From JACVRW01 sp963812915 (GTDB lineage: Bacteria > Actinomycetota > Thermoleophilia > Solirubrobacterales > Thermoleophilaceae), in contig CAWEXB010000007.1 in the NCBI GenBank assembly GCA_963812915.1, forward strand, positions 124,001-188,000: a stretch of 64,000 nt of DNA, written 5' to 3'. A program made the translations under genes and the position numbers. Below the pieces are notes generated by a model. It was not told where the DNA came from, searched no databases, and was given only the letters and a program-made list of their open reading frames with translations. Position 1 is the first letter of the stretch, and every line of letters starts with the position of its first letter. This document shows, piece after piece, positions 1-7,219 of the stretch.

Positions 1-530
1 CGGGATGCGTCGTACGCGAGAGCGCTAGCGACCCGCTGGCGTGGCCCCACATCCGCGACCTGGGTCCAGGTGGTGCCATCCCAGGCCCAGGTGCCGACGG
101 GAGCCGGATCGAGCGTGCCGCCCGGGTCGGCCTGGCCGCCCTCCAGGATCGTCACCTGACGCGCGCCGTCGTACGCCATTTGAAAGTAGGCGTTGCGCGC
201 CTGCGGTCCGGTGTCTTCGACCTGCGTCCAGGCTTCGCCGTCCCACTCCCACGTCTCCGAGACGTAGCTGGGGCCCAGCGTGCTGGTGAACACGACCGCG
301 ACGTCCCGATTCGAGTCGTAGGCCATGCCCGCGAGGTACGTCGGCGTCGGCCCTGTGTCGGCTACCTGAACCCAGCCCTCTCCGTCCCATTCCCAGGTGT
401 CGTTGAACTCCTGCCCTCCGCCGCCACCCCAGAGCAGAGTCCTTCCCGTCGCCTCGAGGTGGGCCGTCGCCGCCGCGGCCCGTGGTGCTGGTCCGATGTC
501 TTGCCGTTGTTGCCAGAGAAGGAGAGCCAT
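1..530 (-). CDS. kelch-like repeat protein, partial (C-terminus beyond left edge)
   Basis: Open from the ATG at 528-530 (minus strand) to the window edge with no stop, so the C-terminus is missing. The translation holds repeated blades of the form TWEWDGEGWVQV, ETWEWDGEAWTQV and TWAWDGTTWTQV, each followed by a GP-x(n)-AYD segment. This is typical of kelch/galactose-oxidase-like beta-propeller proteins, which mostly bind other proteins or carbohydrates; no ligand can be named. Codons before the chosen ATG stay open and encode a hydrophobic stretch (ALASAWAMALLLW), so the true start may lie upstream and give a signal peptide. It is divergent from thrS, with 110 bp between the two starts. Family assignment is good, function unknown. 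Confidence 0.7.
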   Translation of the reverse strand, partial: MALLLWQQRQDIGPAPRAAAATAHLEATGRTLLWGGGGGQEFNDTWEWDGEGWVQVADTGPTPTYLAGMAYDSNRDVAVVFTSTLGPSYVSETWEWDGEAWTQVEDTGPQARNAYFQMAYDGARQVTILEGGQADPGGTLDPAPVGTWAWDGTTWTQVADVGPRQRVASALAYDAS

Positions 531-625
531 CGCCCAGGCGGATGCTAGTGCGGCGCTTCGGAAGGCGACACGCGTTCTCCCGCGACTCCGGCACTTTGCG
601 GCGCCGCCTGACGCACCGGACCCGG

Positions 626-631
626 TACCTT
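626..631 (+). promoter_or_regulatory. -10 box of thrS (leaderless type)
   Basis: TACCTT lies 9 nt before the thrS ATG, and no Shine-Dalgarno sequence fits between them. It matches the TANNNT spacing seen at many starts in this window, so transcription probably begins at or very near the start codon. Confidence 0.5.
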
Positions 632-640
632 GGCCCCGGC

Positions 641-2584
641 ATGAACGTGACGCTCCCCGACGGCTCCCCCCTGGAGCTTCCCGACGGCGCCACCGGCGCC
701 GACGCCGCGCGCGCGATCGGCGAGGGGCTGGCGCGCGCCGCGCTCGGTATCCGGGTCCGTCGGGACGGCGCCGAGCCGGACCTCCGCGATCTGGGGGCGC
801 CGCTCCGGGACGGGGACACGATCGAGATCGTCACGGCGAAGAGCCAGGAGGACGGAATGGGTCCCCTCTGGCTGATCCGCCACGACGCGGCGCACGTGCT
901 CGCCACCGCGGTGATGGAGCTCTACCCGGGGGTGAAGATCTCGATCGGCCCTCCGATCGCGGACGGCTTCTACTACGACTTCGAATTCCCCGAGAGTGTC
1001 AAGGTCACCGAGGACGACTTCGAGCGCATCGAGGCGAAGATGCGCGAGCACGTCGAGGCCGACGAGGCGTTCGAGCGCAGCGAGCTGCCGGCGGCCGAGG
1101 CGATCGAGCGTTTCAGGGCGGACGGCCAGGACTACAAGGTCGAGCTGATCGACGACCTCGTTCGGGATGAAGGCGTCGAGACCGTCTCGCTCTACCGAAA
1201 CGGCCCCTTCACCGACCTCTGCCGCGGACCCCACGGGCCGTCCACGAAGCGCGTCAAGGCGTTCAAGCTCACGGCGGTCGCGGGCGCCTACTGGCGCGGC
1301 GACGCGAGCCGCCAGATGCTCACGCGCGTCTACGGCACCGCGTTCCTCTCGAAGGAGGACCTCGAGGAGCACCTGCGCCGGCTGGAGGAGGCCCGGGCGC
1401 GCGACCACCGGAAGCTCGGCCGCGAGCTGGGGCTCTTCATGTTCTCCGACTTGGCGCCCGGCATGCCCTTCTGGTTGCCGAACGGCACACACATCTGGAA
1501 CGAGCTGACGCGGCTCTGGCGGGCCACGAACGTCGAGCGCGGCTACGTCGAGGTACGCACGCCGATCCTCTACGACGTCGAGCTGTGGAAGCGGTCCGGC
1601 CACTGGGACGTCTACCGGGACCACATGTACTTCACGGACATCGAGGACCAGCCCATGGGCCTGAAGCCCATGAACTGCCCCGCCCACTGCCAGATCTACA
1701 AGCACGAGTTGCGCTCGTACCGAGATCTGCCGTTGAGGCTCGCGGAGCAGGGCCTCGTGCACAGGCACGAGCCCAGCGGCACGCTCCACGGCCTGCTTCG
1801 CGTTCGCCACATCACCCAGGACGACGCCCACGTGTTCTGCACCGAGGAGCAGATCGAGGAAGAGGCGATGCGCTGCCTCGATTTCGGCTTCTTCATCTAC
1901 CGCCAGTTCGGGCTCGAGCCCCGGCTCGAGCTGTCCACCCGGCCCGAGAAGCGCGTGGGGACCGAGGAGATGTGGGACAAGGCGGAGGCGGCGCTGCTGC
2001 GCACGCTCGAGAACAACGAGCTCGAGTACGAGCTGAACGAGGGCGACGGCGCCTTCTACGGGCCGAAGATCGACGCCCACGTGACCGACGCCGTCGGGCG
2101 CTCCTGGCAGCTCGGCACCGTGCAGCTCGACTACTACATGCCGGAGCGATTCGAGCTGACCTACATCGGGGCGGACAATGCCGAGCATCGCCCGGTGATG
2201 ATCCACCGCGCCCTGATGGGCGCATTCGAGCGCTTCATCGGCATCCTCATCGAGCACTACGCGGGCGAGTTCCCACTCTGGCTCGCTCCGGTGCAGGCAG
2301 CGGTGCTGCCGATCGCCGACCGTCACGTGTACTACGCGCGCGAGGTGGCGGTGCGGCTGCGCGAGGGGGGCCTGCGCTGCGAGGTCGACGAGCGCTCGGA
2401 GTCGGTCGGGAAGAAGATCCGCGAGGCGGAGGTCACGAAGGTGCCGTACATGCTCGTCGTCGGGGATCAGGAGCAGACCGACGGCACGGTGGCGGTTCGC
2501 CGACACCGGGAGGGCGATCTCGGGGCCGTTGCGGTCGAGGAGTTCGCCGAGCGCGCACGCGACGAGATTGCCCGCCGGTCCTGA
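641..2584 (+). CDS. thrS: threonyl-tRNA synthetase
   Basis: Cytosolic class II synthetase that charges tRNA-Thr. The 647-residue product has the usual order: TGS domain (about 1-65), editing domain with the HxxxH pair H81/H85, class II catalytic core and C-terminal anticodon-binding domain. The three zinc ligands are visible as C346 (in MNCPAHC), H397 (in DDAHVFC) and H522 (in MIHRALMG). Length is normal for the family. The ATG at 641 is chosen because it begins exactly at the TGS domain and has a TANNNT box 9 nt upstream; the frame stays open further upstream but that part resembles no family member. It is followed by the infC-rpmI-rplT translation cluster, a common arrangement. Confidence 0.97.
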   Translation: MNVTLPDGSPLELPDGATGADAARAIGEGLARAALGIRVRRDGAEPDLRDLGAPLRDGDTIEIVTAKSQEDGMGPLWLIRHDAAHVLATAVMELYPGVKISIGPPIADGFYYDFEFPESVKVTEDDFERIEAKMREHVEADEAFERSELPAAEAIERFRADGQDYKVELIDDLVRDEGVETVSLYRNGPFTDLCRGPHGPSTKRVKAFKLTAVAGAYWRGDASRQMLTRVYGTAFLSKEDLEEHLRRLEEARARDHRKLGRELGLFMFSDLAPGMPFWLPNGTHIWNELTRLWRATNVERGYVEVRTPILYDVELWKRSGHWDVYRDHMYFTDIEDQPMGLKPMNCPAHCQIYKHELRSYRDLPLRLAEQGLVHRHEPSGTLHGLLRVRHITQDDAHVFCTEEQIEEEAMRCLDFGFFIYRQFGLEPRLELSTRPEKRVGTEEMWDKAEAALLRTLENNELEYELNEGDGAFYGPKIDAHVTDAVGRSWQLGTVQLDYYMPERFELTYIGADNAEHRPVMIHRALMGAFERFIGILIEHYAGEFPLWLAPVQAAVLPIADRHVYYAREVAVRLREGGLRCEVDERSESVGKKIREAEVTKVPYMLVVGDQEQTDGTVAVRRHREGDLGAVAVEEFAERARDEIARRS

Positions 2585-2593
2585 GACCGCCGC

Positions 2594-2599
2594 TATACT
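2594..2599 (+). promoter_or_regulatory. -10 box upstream of the infC cluster
   Basis: TATACT, the best -10 match in this gap, stands 9 nt before the ATG of a 12-codon ORF and 114 nt before infC. The spacing equals that of leaderless starts elsewhere in the window. No convincing -35 element is seen. Confidence 0.5.
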
Positions 2600-2608
2600 C
2601 GCGGGCGA

Positions 2609-2647
2609 ATGACGGGCACCCACACCACGCGCATCCGCCGCCGCTGA
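2609..2647 (+). CDS. candidate 12-residue leader peptide before infC
   Basis: A short reading frame, MTGTHTTRIRRR then TGA, starts 9 nt after a TATACT box, the position where leaderless translation would begin. Four of its twelve residues are Thr and four are Arg. It is in the same frame as infC: the stop is followed by 22 open codons and then the infC GTG. It could be a regulatory leader peptide for the infC-rpmI-rplT operon, or the remnant of a longer infC start. No conservation can be tested here, so this is a proposal only. Confidence 0.35.
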   Translation: MTGTHTTRIRRR

Positions 2648-2713
2648 CGCGCTCGTGCCCGCTCCCCGGTTCTCGACTCACTGTGCGCCTTTGACGTTCA
2701 CACTCTCCGCCTA

Positions 2714-3295
2714 GTGCCGATCCCTCGCAGATTCGATCGGCGCCCGCCCGAGCGCGATGAAACGCGCATCAACGAGCGGATCCGCGTGCCGCAGGTCCGT
2801 CTCATCGGCGAGGACGGCAACCAGATCGGCATCGTGTCGACCGACCAGGCCTTGCGCTACGCCCAGGAGCGCGACCTGGACCTCGTCGAGGTCGCGGCCG
2901 ACGCCCGTCCACCGGTGTGCCGCGTGCTCGACTACTCGAAGTACAAGTACGAGCAGGAGCAGAAGGCAAAGGCCGCGCGCCGTCACCAGAAGCAGGTCAA
3001 CGTGCGCGAGATCAAGCTGCGGCCGAAGATCGCCCGCAACGACTACGAGACCAAGAAGAATCACGTGGTGCGCTTCCTCAAGGGCGACGACCGCGTGAAG
3101 GTGACGATCATGTTCCGAGGCCGAGAGCAGACTCACCCCGAGCGCGGCGAGGCCCTCCTCAATCGGCTCGCGGACGACGTGGCGGACCTGGGCCTGGTCG
3201 AACAGGCGCCACAGCAGGACGGGCGCAACATGACGATGCTGCTCGCGCCCCACAAGAGGAGACCGCAGCAGGCCGAGCCCGCCGTGGCCGGGTAG
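2714..3295 (+). CDS. infC: translation initiation factor IF-3
   Basis: Binds the 30S subunit, prevents premature 50S joining and proofreads the start codon. The 193-residue product has the IF-3 N-domain (TRINERIRVPQVRLIGEDG, GIVSTDQAL) and C-domain (KEVKLRP-like stretch VREIKLRPKI, then FRGREQTHPERG). The GTG at 2714 is the first usable start after the in-frame TGA at 2645. It has neither a Shine-Dalgarno sequence nor a TANNNT box at the usual distance. infC in many bacteria uses a rare start codon for autoregulation; here the start is an ordinary GTG, but initiation still looks weak. First gene of infC-rpmI-rplT. Confidence 0.95.
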   Translation: MPIPRRFDRRPPERDETRINERIRVPQVRLIGEDGNQIGIVSTDQALRYAQERDLDLVEVAADARPPVCRVLDYSKYKYEQEQKAKAARRHQKQVNVREIKLRPKIARNDYETKKNHVVRFLKGDDRVKVTIMFRGREQTHPERGEALLNRLADDVADLGLVEQAPQQDGRNMTMLLAPHKRRPQQAEPAVAG

Positions 3296-3331
3296 AGCCC
3301 GAAAACGCGTCTGCTTCAATACGTCGTCGCC

Positions 3332-3526
3332 ATGCCCAAGATGAAGACCCACTCGGGCACGAAGAAGCGCTTCCGCAAGACGGGCGGCGACAAGCTGCGC
3401 GCTCGGCATTCGTTCACGAGCCACAACCTCGGTAAGAAGAACGCCAAGCGCAAGCGGCGGCTGGGCCGGCCGGTCGTCGTGGACCAGCGCGACCGCAAGC
3501 GAGTCACGAGGTTGCTGCACAAGTGA
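3332..3526 (+). CDS. rpmI: 50S ribosomal protein L35
   Basis: A 64-residue basic protein with the full L35 signature: it begins MPKMKTHSGTKKRF and continues with HNLGKKNAKRKR. It is part of the large ribosomal subunit. It lies 36 nt after infC, and its stop overlaps the rplT start by four bases (GTGA), implying translational coupling. Length is standard. Confidence 0.96.
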   Translation: MPKMKTHSGTKKRFRKTGGDKLRARHSFTSHNLGKKNAKRKRRLGRPVVVDQRDRKRVTRLLHK

Positions 3527-3882
3527 GCCGGGTCAAGCGGTCGGTTCAGGCGCGCAAGAAGCGCCGCGCCGCTCTCGGGCGGACCAAGGGTTACCGCGGC
3601 CAGGCGCACTCGAGCTACAAGCGCGCTAAGGAGGCCCTGCTAAAGGCCGATTCCTACGCGTACCGCGACCGGCGCAACCGCAAGCGCGACTTCCGCCGTC
3701 TCTGGATCGTGCGGATAAACGCCGCCGCGCGCCAGGAGGGGATGAGCTACAGCCAGTTCATGCACGGCCTGCGCGAGGCGGGCATCGAGCTCGACCGAAA
3801 GGTGCTCGCCGACATCGCCGTCCGCGACCCCGACACGTTCCGACGCTTTGCCGAGAGGGCCCGGGAGGCCGTGGCCGCGTAG
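3523..3882 (+). CDS. rplT: 50S ribosomal protein L20
   Basis: A 119-residue protein that binds 23S rRNA early in 50S assembly and in some bacteria represses its own operon. The L20 signature is clear: N-terminal RVKRSVQARKKRR, then LGRTKGYRGQ and YAYRDRRNRKRDFR, and the C-terminal WIVRINAAARQEGMSYSQF. The GTG start overlaps the rpmI stop. A strong intrinsic terminator follows 25 bp after the stop, closing the infC-rpmI-rplT unit. Confidence 0.97.
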   Translation: MSRVKRSVQARKKRRAALGRTKGYRGQAHSSYKRAKEALLKADSYAYRDRRNRKRDFRRLWIVRINAAARQEGMSYSQFMHGLREAGIELDRKVLADIAVRDPDTFRRFAERAREAVAA

Positions 3883-3907
3883 CGCCAACGGCACACCACC
3901 ACTTCCC

Positions 3908-3937
3908 GGGCGCCCTCTGAGGCGCCCTTTTGCTTTT
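3908..3937 (+). terminator. intrinsic terminator of infC-rpmI-rplT
   Basis: GGGCGCC (3908-3914) pairs perfectly with GGCGCCC (3921-3927) across a 6-nt loop and is followed by TTTTGCTTTTG. This is a textbook rho-independent terminator 25 bp after rplT. Confidence 0.9.
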
Positions 3938-3950
3938 GTCAAGTAACTGA

Positions 3951-3977
3951 AAAACCCCGAGCGAAGCGACGGGTTTT
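3951..3977 (+). repeat. hairpin repeat, copy A, abutting a start codon
   Basis: AAAACCC and GGGTTTT form a 7-bp stem around the 13-nt centre CGAGCGAAGCGAC. The base after the hairpin is the G of the GTG start of the next gene. A second copy at 56141 has the same centre and a stem in which CCC/GGG has become CCG/CGG, so pairing is preserved. Confidence 0.7.
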
Positions 3978-4676
3978 GTGATCCGATCTGCCGACAACAC
4001 CAAGCTCAAGACGATCCGGAAGCTCCAGCAGAAGCACTGGCGCGAGAAGCTGGGCCTGTTCGTGGCGGAGGGCGAGGACCTGGTGGCGGCGGCCGAGCGG
4101 GCCGGCTGGGAACCCGAGTTCGTGCTGCGCGCCGGCCGCGACGTGGAGCCCGATCTGCTGAGCCAGGCGAGCGCGCTCGGGTCGGGCAGCCGTGCGATCG
4201 GGGTGTACGCGCAGCGCTGGTCGGAGCCCGGCGGACGGCTGATGGTCTGGCTGCACGCGGTGGCGGACCCGGGCAACGTCGGCACCGTCCTGCGCTCGGC
4301 GCACGCCCTGTGCGACGGCCCGGTGATCCTGGGCACGGGGTGCGCCGACCCCTACTCGCCGAAGGCCGTGCGCGCGAGCATGGGCTCGGTCTTCGCCCGC
4401 CCTCCCGGGCGCGCGGCATTCGAGGAGCTGCCGGGCCTGCGGATCGCGCTCGACGCGCGCGCCGGTGAGGACGTGCGGGCGGTGTCGCTAACGGACCAGG
4501 TCGCGGTGTGCGCCGGGGCGGAGCGTCGGGGCCTTCCCGCTGTGGTGCTCGCGGGAGCCGATGAGGTCGCTCGGATCCCGCTGCGCCCGGACGGACCGGA
4601 GTCGCTCAATGTGGCCATGGCGGCGACCGTCGCCATGTACGAGGTAGCAATCAGGATGAGACGAGCTGGCACGTAG
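3978..4676 (+). CDS. SpoU/TrmH-family RNA 2'-O-methyltransferase
   Basis: Predicted AdoMet-dependent ribose methylation of rRNA or tRNA by a SPOUT-fold enzyme. The 232-residue product has an N-terminal substrate-binding domain (about 1-80) and the SpoU motifs: DPGNVGTVLRSA (motif 1), a motif-2 segment CAGAERRGLP, and SLNVAMAATVAMYE (motif 3, knot). Genes of this family are often found between rplT and pheS, as here. The GTG at 3978 directly follows a hairpin repeat. The exact substrate nucleotide cannot be assigned. An IS element begins one or two bases after its TAG stop. Confidence 0.88.
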   Translation: MIRSADNTKLKTIRKLQQKHWREKLGLFVAEGEDLVAAAERAGWEPEFVLRAGRDVEPDLLSQASALGSGSRAIGVYAQRWSEPGGRLMVWLHAVADPGNVGTVLRSAHALCDGPVILGTGCADPYSPKAVRASMGSVFARPPGRAAFEELPGLRIALDARAGEDVRAVSLTDQVAVCAGAERRGLPAVVLAGADEVARIPLRPDGPESLNVAMAATVAMYEVAIRMRRAGT

Positions 4677-4677
4677 G

Positions 4678-4710
4678 GTGACGACTCCGCCGACTGAACG
4701 CCGCGGCTTC
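4678..4710 (-). other. right end of the tnpB element (probable omega-RNA 3' end)
   Basis: Immediately downstream of tnpB, an imperfect hairpin ends in GTCAC at 4678. In characterised TnpB elements the guide (omega) RNA overlaps the tnpB 3' end, runs to this border and takes its guide from the flank. The guide would then be the last ~20 nt of the methyltransferase gene, read on the minus strand. The RNA itself is inferred, not seen. Confidence 0.45.
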
Positions 4711-5967
4711 TCAGGCGACACCGGCCACCGCTGGTGTTGGCGCCTGAAGGCCCCGTCCGGGCCCCGGTTCCTGCGGTCTGTCTGCTTGTACGAGGATCGC
4801 GAGCGCACGGGTGAGGATCACCTTGGCGGCGTTCGTGTCCGAGTCGTCTCGGTTGCCGCAACGGGCACAGTGGAAGCGCGGCCCGTCGCGCGAGCCCGGA
4901 TCGCATCGCCCGCACACGGCGCAGGTCTGGCTGGTGTGCCTGGCGTCGATACTCACGACTCGCCCACCAGCCTCTTCCGCTTTGTAGGCGAGCATCCGGA
5001 GGAATCTGCCCCAGCCCTGGTCTTGGATCTCGCGGTTGAGGCCGCGTTTTTGCGCCACCCCCGCGCCGGGCTTGGCGACCGTTCCACGAGCCGAGCGCAC
5101 CATCCCTTTGAGATCAAGATCCTCGACCGCGATCAGTCCGAAGCGCTTGGCCAGGCTGCGCGAGTGCTTGTGCGCCCGATCGATCCTCCGGGCGAGCTCC
5201 CGCTCTCGCTGTCGGGCGAGCCTTTGAGCGGCTTTACGGCGCCTGTTCGAGCCCTTGCGCGTTCGTGCGTGGGCACGGGCGAGCCGGCGTGTCTTCGGCG
5301 CCCCCGCTCGGGCGGCGCGTGGCCCCTCGATAGGCTCGCCGCTCGAGAGCCGCGCGAGGCAGCGCACGCCGAGGTCCAGGCCAACTGCGGGTCCCGGATG
5401 CGGGTGGCCCTCGGACTCGGCGTCGGGCATTTCGATCTGGACGCAGACGTAGAAGCGACAGCCCTCACGCCCGCCGGGCCTGCGGCTCACTCTGGCTTCG
5501 CGCAGTGTTGCCGCTACGGGCAGCTCGCGGTGCCGCTTCACCTTGACCCGCCCAACGCCCTGGAGGTAGAGCCGGCCGTCGCGGAGCGCGACCCCGCCGG
5601 CGTTCCCGGCGAACGAAAACGCCAACGTGTTAAAGCGCCCGGCCGGCTTAAAACGCGGAAAGCCCGGCGTCTCGCCGCGTGCGATGCGGCGAAAGAAGGC
5701 GCGAAAGGCCCGGTCGAGGCGGCGCAGGACTTCCTGCTGGGACCAGAAGTTCGCCTCCGAGGGGAGGAGGTTCTCGGCGCGCAGGCCCGACAGCTCCGCC
5801 GACTGGTCGTGGTAGCGGACCGAGACACCGTGCTCACGCCACAGCTGGCGGCGCTGCTCGAGCGCCGCGTTGTAGAGCTCGCAGGCGGCCTTAAGCTGTG
5901 CCGCGAGCGCCTCGCGCTGGCGACGGGTGGGGTAAAGGCGAAAGCGGTAGGAGCGTCGCACGAACAC
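4711..5967 (-). CDS. tnpB: TnpB, RNA-guided nuclease of IS200/IS605 elements
   Basis: 418 residues from a GTG at 5965-5967, chosen because the family N-terminus (RRSYRFRLYPTRRQREAL) begins there; the frame is open further upstream but that part is unlike TnpB. The RuvC-like core looks complete: GLDLGVRCLA (first Asp), VEDLDLKGM (Glu) and DDSDTNAAKVIL (last Asp). The zinc finger has two CxxC pairs (CAVC, CARC). TnpB proteins are RNA-guided DNA endonucleases that help the element persist at the donor site. All catalytic residues are present, so activity is plausible. The C-terminal tail after the RuvC motif is Pro/Gly-rich. Confidence 0.92.
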   Translation of the reverse strand: MFVRRSYRFRLYPTRRQREALAAQLKAACELYNAALEQRRQLWREHGVSVRYHDQSAELSGLRAENLLPSEANFWSQQEVLRRLDRAFRAFFRRIARGETPGFPRFKPAGRFNTLAFSFAGNAGGVALRDGRLYLQGVGRVKVKRHRELPVAATLREARVSRRPGGREGCRFYVCVQIEMPDAESEGHPHPGPAVGLDLGVRCLARLSSGEPIEGPRAARAGAPKTRRLARAHARTRKGSNRRRKAAQRLARQRERELARRIDRAHKHSRSLAKRFGLIAVEDLDLKGMVRSARGTVAKPGAGVAQKRGLNREIQDQGWGRFLRMLAYKAEEAGGRVVSIDARHTSQTCAVCGRCDPGSRDGPRFHCARCGNRDDSDTNAAKVILTRALAILVQADRPQEPGPGRGLQAPTPAVAGVA

Positions 5968-6166
5968 ATGTTCCCACTCGGCACGGACGGAAAAGACGAC
6001 ACCGACCCCAACGCGGACTGGACGTCCTCCTCGCGCGGAGGCCGTCTCCGGCCTGATCGTGGAACAGGTCTTTTCACTCGCACCGCACACGGCAGAGCCG
6101 GAGAGCGTGCCAGCAACCCCTCCGTCGACCAAGGCGGAGGTTCCCCGCTGACCGCGATGGCCGCCC

Positions 6167-7219
6167 ATGCCTGACCTCCAGCAGCTGCGGGCCGAGGCCG
6201 AGGCGGCGATCGGCGCCGCCGGGAGCGCGTCCGAGCTCGAGGAGCTGCGCGTGCGCTACCTGGGCCGCAAGTCGCAGCTGACGCAGGCGCTGCGCTCGAT
6301 CGGCGAGCTGCCGCCGGAGCAGCGCGGCGCAGTCGGAAAGGAGGCGAACGAGGTGCGCCGGGCGCTCGAGGGGCTGGTGGAGCGGCGCGCCGCGGAGCTC
6401 GAGGCGAGCGAGCTCGACCGCCGGCTGGCCGAGGACCGCCTCGACGTGACCCTTCCGGGAGACCCGCCGATGCCGGTCGGCCACCTGCACCTCGTTTCGG
6501 AGATTCGCCGGCGGATGGAGGACATCTTCGTCGGGCTGGGCTTCTCGGTGCTCGAGGGGCCGGAGGTCGAGTACGGCTACTACAACTTCACCGCCCTCAA
6601 CCACCCGCCCGAGCATCCGGCGCGGCAGCGGCAGGACACCTTCTACTTCCGCGACAGCGTCCTGCTACGCACCCACACCTCGCCGATGCAGGTGCGCGCG
6701 ATGGAGGCGCAGGAGCCGCCGATCTACGTCGTCGTCCCGGGTCGCACGTACCGGCCCGACACCCCGGACGCGACCCACGTGCCGATGTTCCACCAGCTCG
6801 AGGGGCTCGCCATCGACGAGGACATCACGCTCGCGGATCTCCAGGGGGTGCTGCTTGCGTTCGCCCGTCAGATGTTCGGCGAGGACACCGAGGTGCGCCT
6901 GCGCCCGGGCTACTTCCCGTTCACGGAGCCGAGCGTTGAGGTCGACGTCTCCTGCTTCCGCTGCGGCGGGACGGGGTACCTCGGCTCGGCGCGCTGCCCC
7001 ACCTGCAAGGGCGAGGGCTGGATCGAGATCCTGGGTTCGGGGATGGTCGATCCGAACGTGCTCGGCTACGTGATCGACAACGGCTACGACCCCGAGCGCG
7101 TGCAGGGGTTCGCGTGGGGAATGGGCATCGAGCGCATCGCGATGCTCGTCCACGAGGTGCCGGACCTGCGGCTGCTGTTCGAGAACGACGTGCGCGTGCT
7201 GGAGCAGTTCGGGGCATGA
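6167..7219 (+). CDS. pheS: phenylalanyl-tRNA synthetase alpha subunit
   Basis: Catalytic subunit of the alpha2-beta2 PheRS that charges tRNA-Phe. The 350-residue product has the N-terminal coiled-coil (about 1-90), motif 1, motif 2 (LRTHTSPMQVRAM, VVVPGRTYRPD) and motif 3 (AWGMGIERIAML). A CFRCGG/CPTCKG pair forms a small zinc-binding insertion also seen in other PheS proteins. The ATG at 6167 is the only start fitting the coiled-coil. Neither a Shine-Dalgarno sequence nor a close TANNNT box precedes it; the upstream DNA is the left end of an IS. The stop overlaps pheT by four bases. Confidence 0.96.
   Translation: MPDLQQLRAEAEAAIGAAGSASELEELRVRYLGRKSQLTQALRSIGELPPEQRGAVGKEANEVRRALEGLVERRAAELEASELDRRLAEDRLDVTLPGDPPMPVGHLHLVSEIRRRMEDIFVGLGFSVLEGPEVEYGYYNFTALNHPPEHPARQRQDTFYFRDSVLLRTHTSPMQVRAMEAQEPPIYVVVPGRTYRPDTPDATHVPMFHQLEGLAIDEDITLADLQGVLLAFARQMFGEDTEVRLRPGYFPFTEPSVEVDVSCFRCGGTGYLGSARCPTCKGEGWIEILGSGMVDPNVLGYVIDNGYDPERVQGFAWGMGIERIAMLVHEVPDLRLLFENDVRVLEQFGA

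Larger units (their letters stand above)
4678..6145 (-). mobile_element. IS200/IS605-type insertion carrying only tnpB
   Basis: The gap between the methyltransferase and pheS is filled by one tnpB gene with structured ends. The right end reads, on the minus strand, GAAGCCGCGGCGTTCAG then TCGGCGGAGTCGTCAC, which resembles the terminal hairpin and GTCAC end of many tnpB elements. On the other side a hairpin CCTCCG/CGGAGG (6119-6140) may mark the left end. No tnpA is present, so the element would move only with help from another copy. The right boundary at 4678 is fairly precise; the left boundary is an estimate. No target duplication is expected for this family. Confidence 0.75.

Noticed and set aside
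25..906. 293-codon minus-strand frame at the left end
   Set aside because: The neighbouring frame encodes regular kelch-like repeats from 530 to the edge, while this one is Ser/Arg-rich and runs into thrS.
545..2623. 692-codon open frame on the minus strand opposite thrS
   Set aside because: It mirrors the thrS codons, has His/Val/Leu-rich low-information sequence and no motif. High GC makes such antisense frames common.
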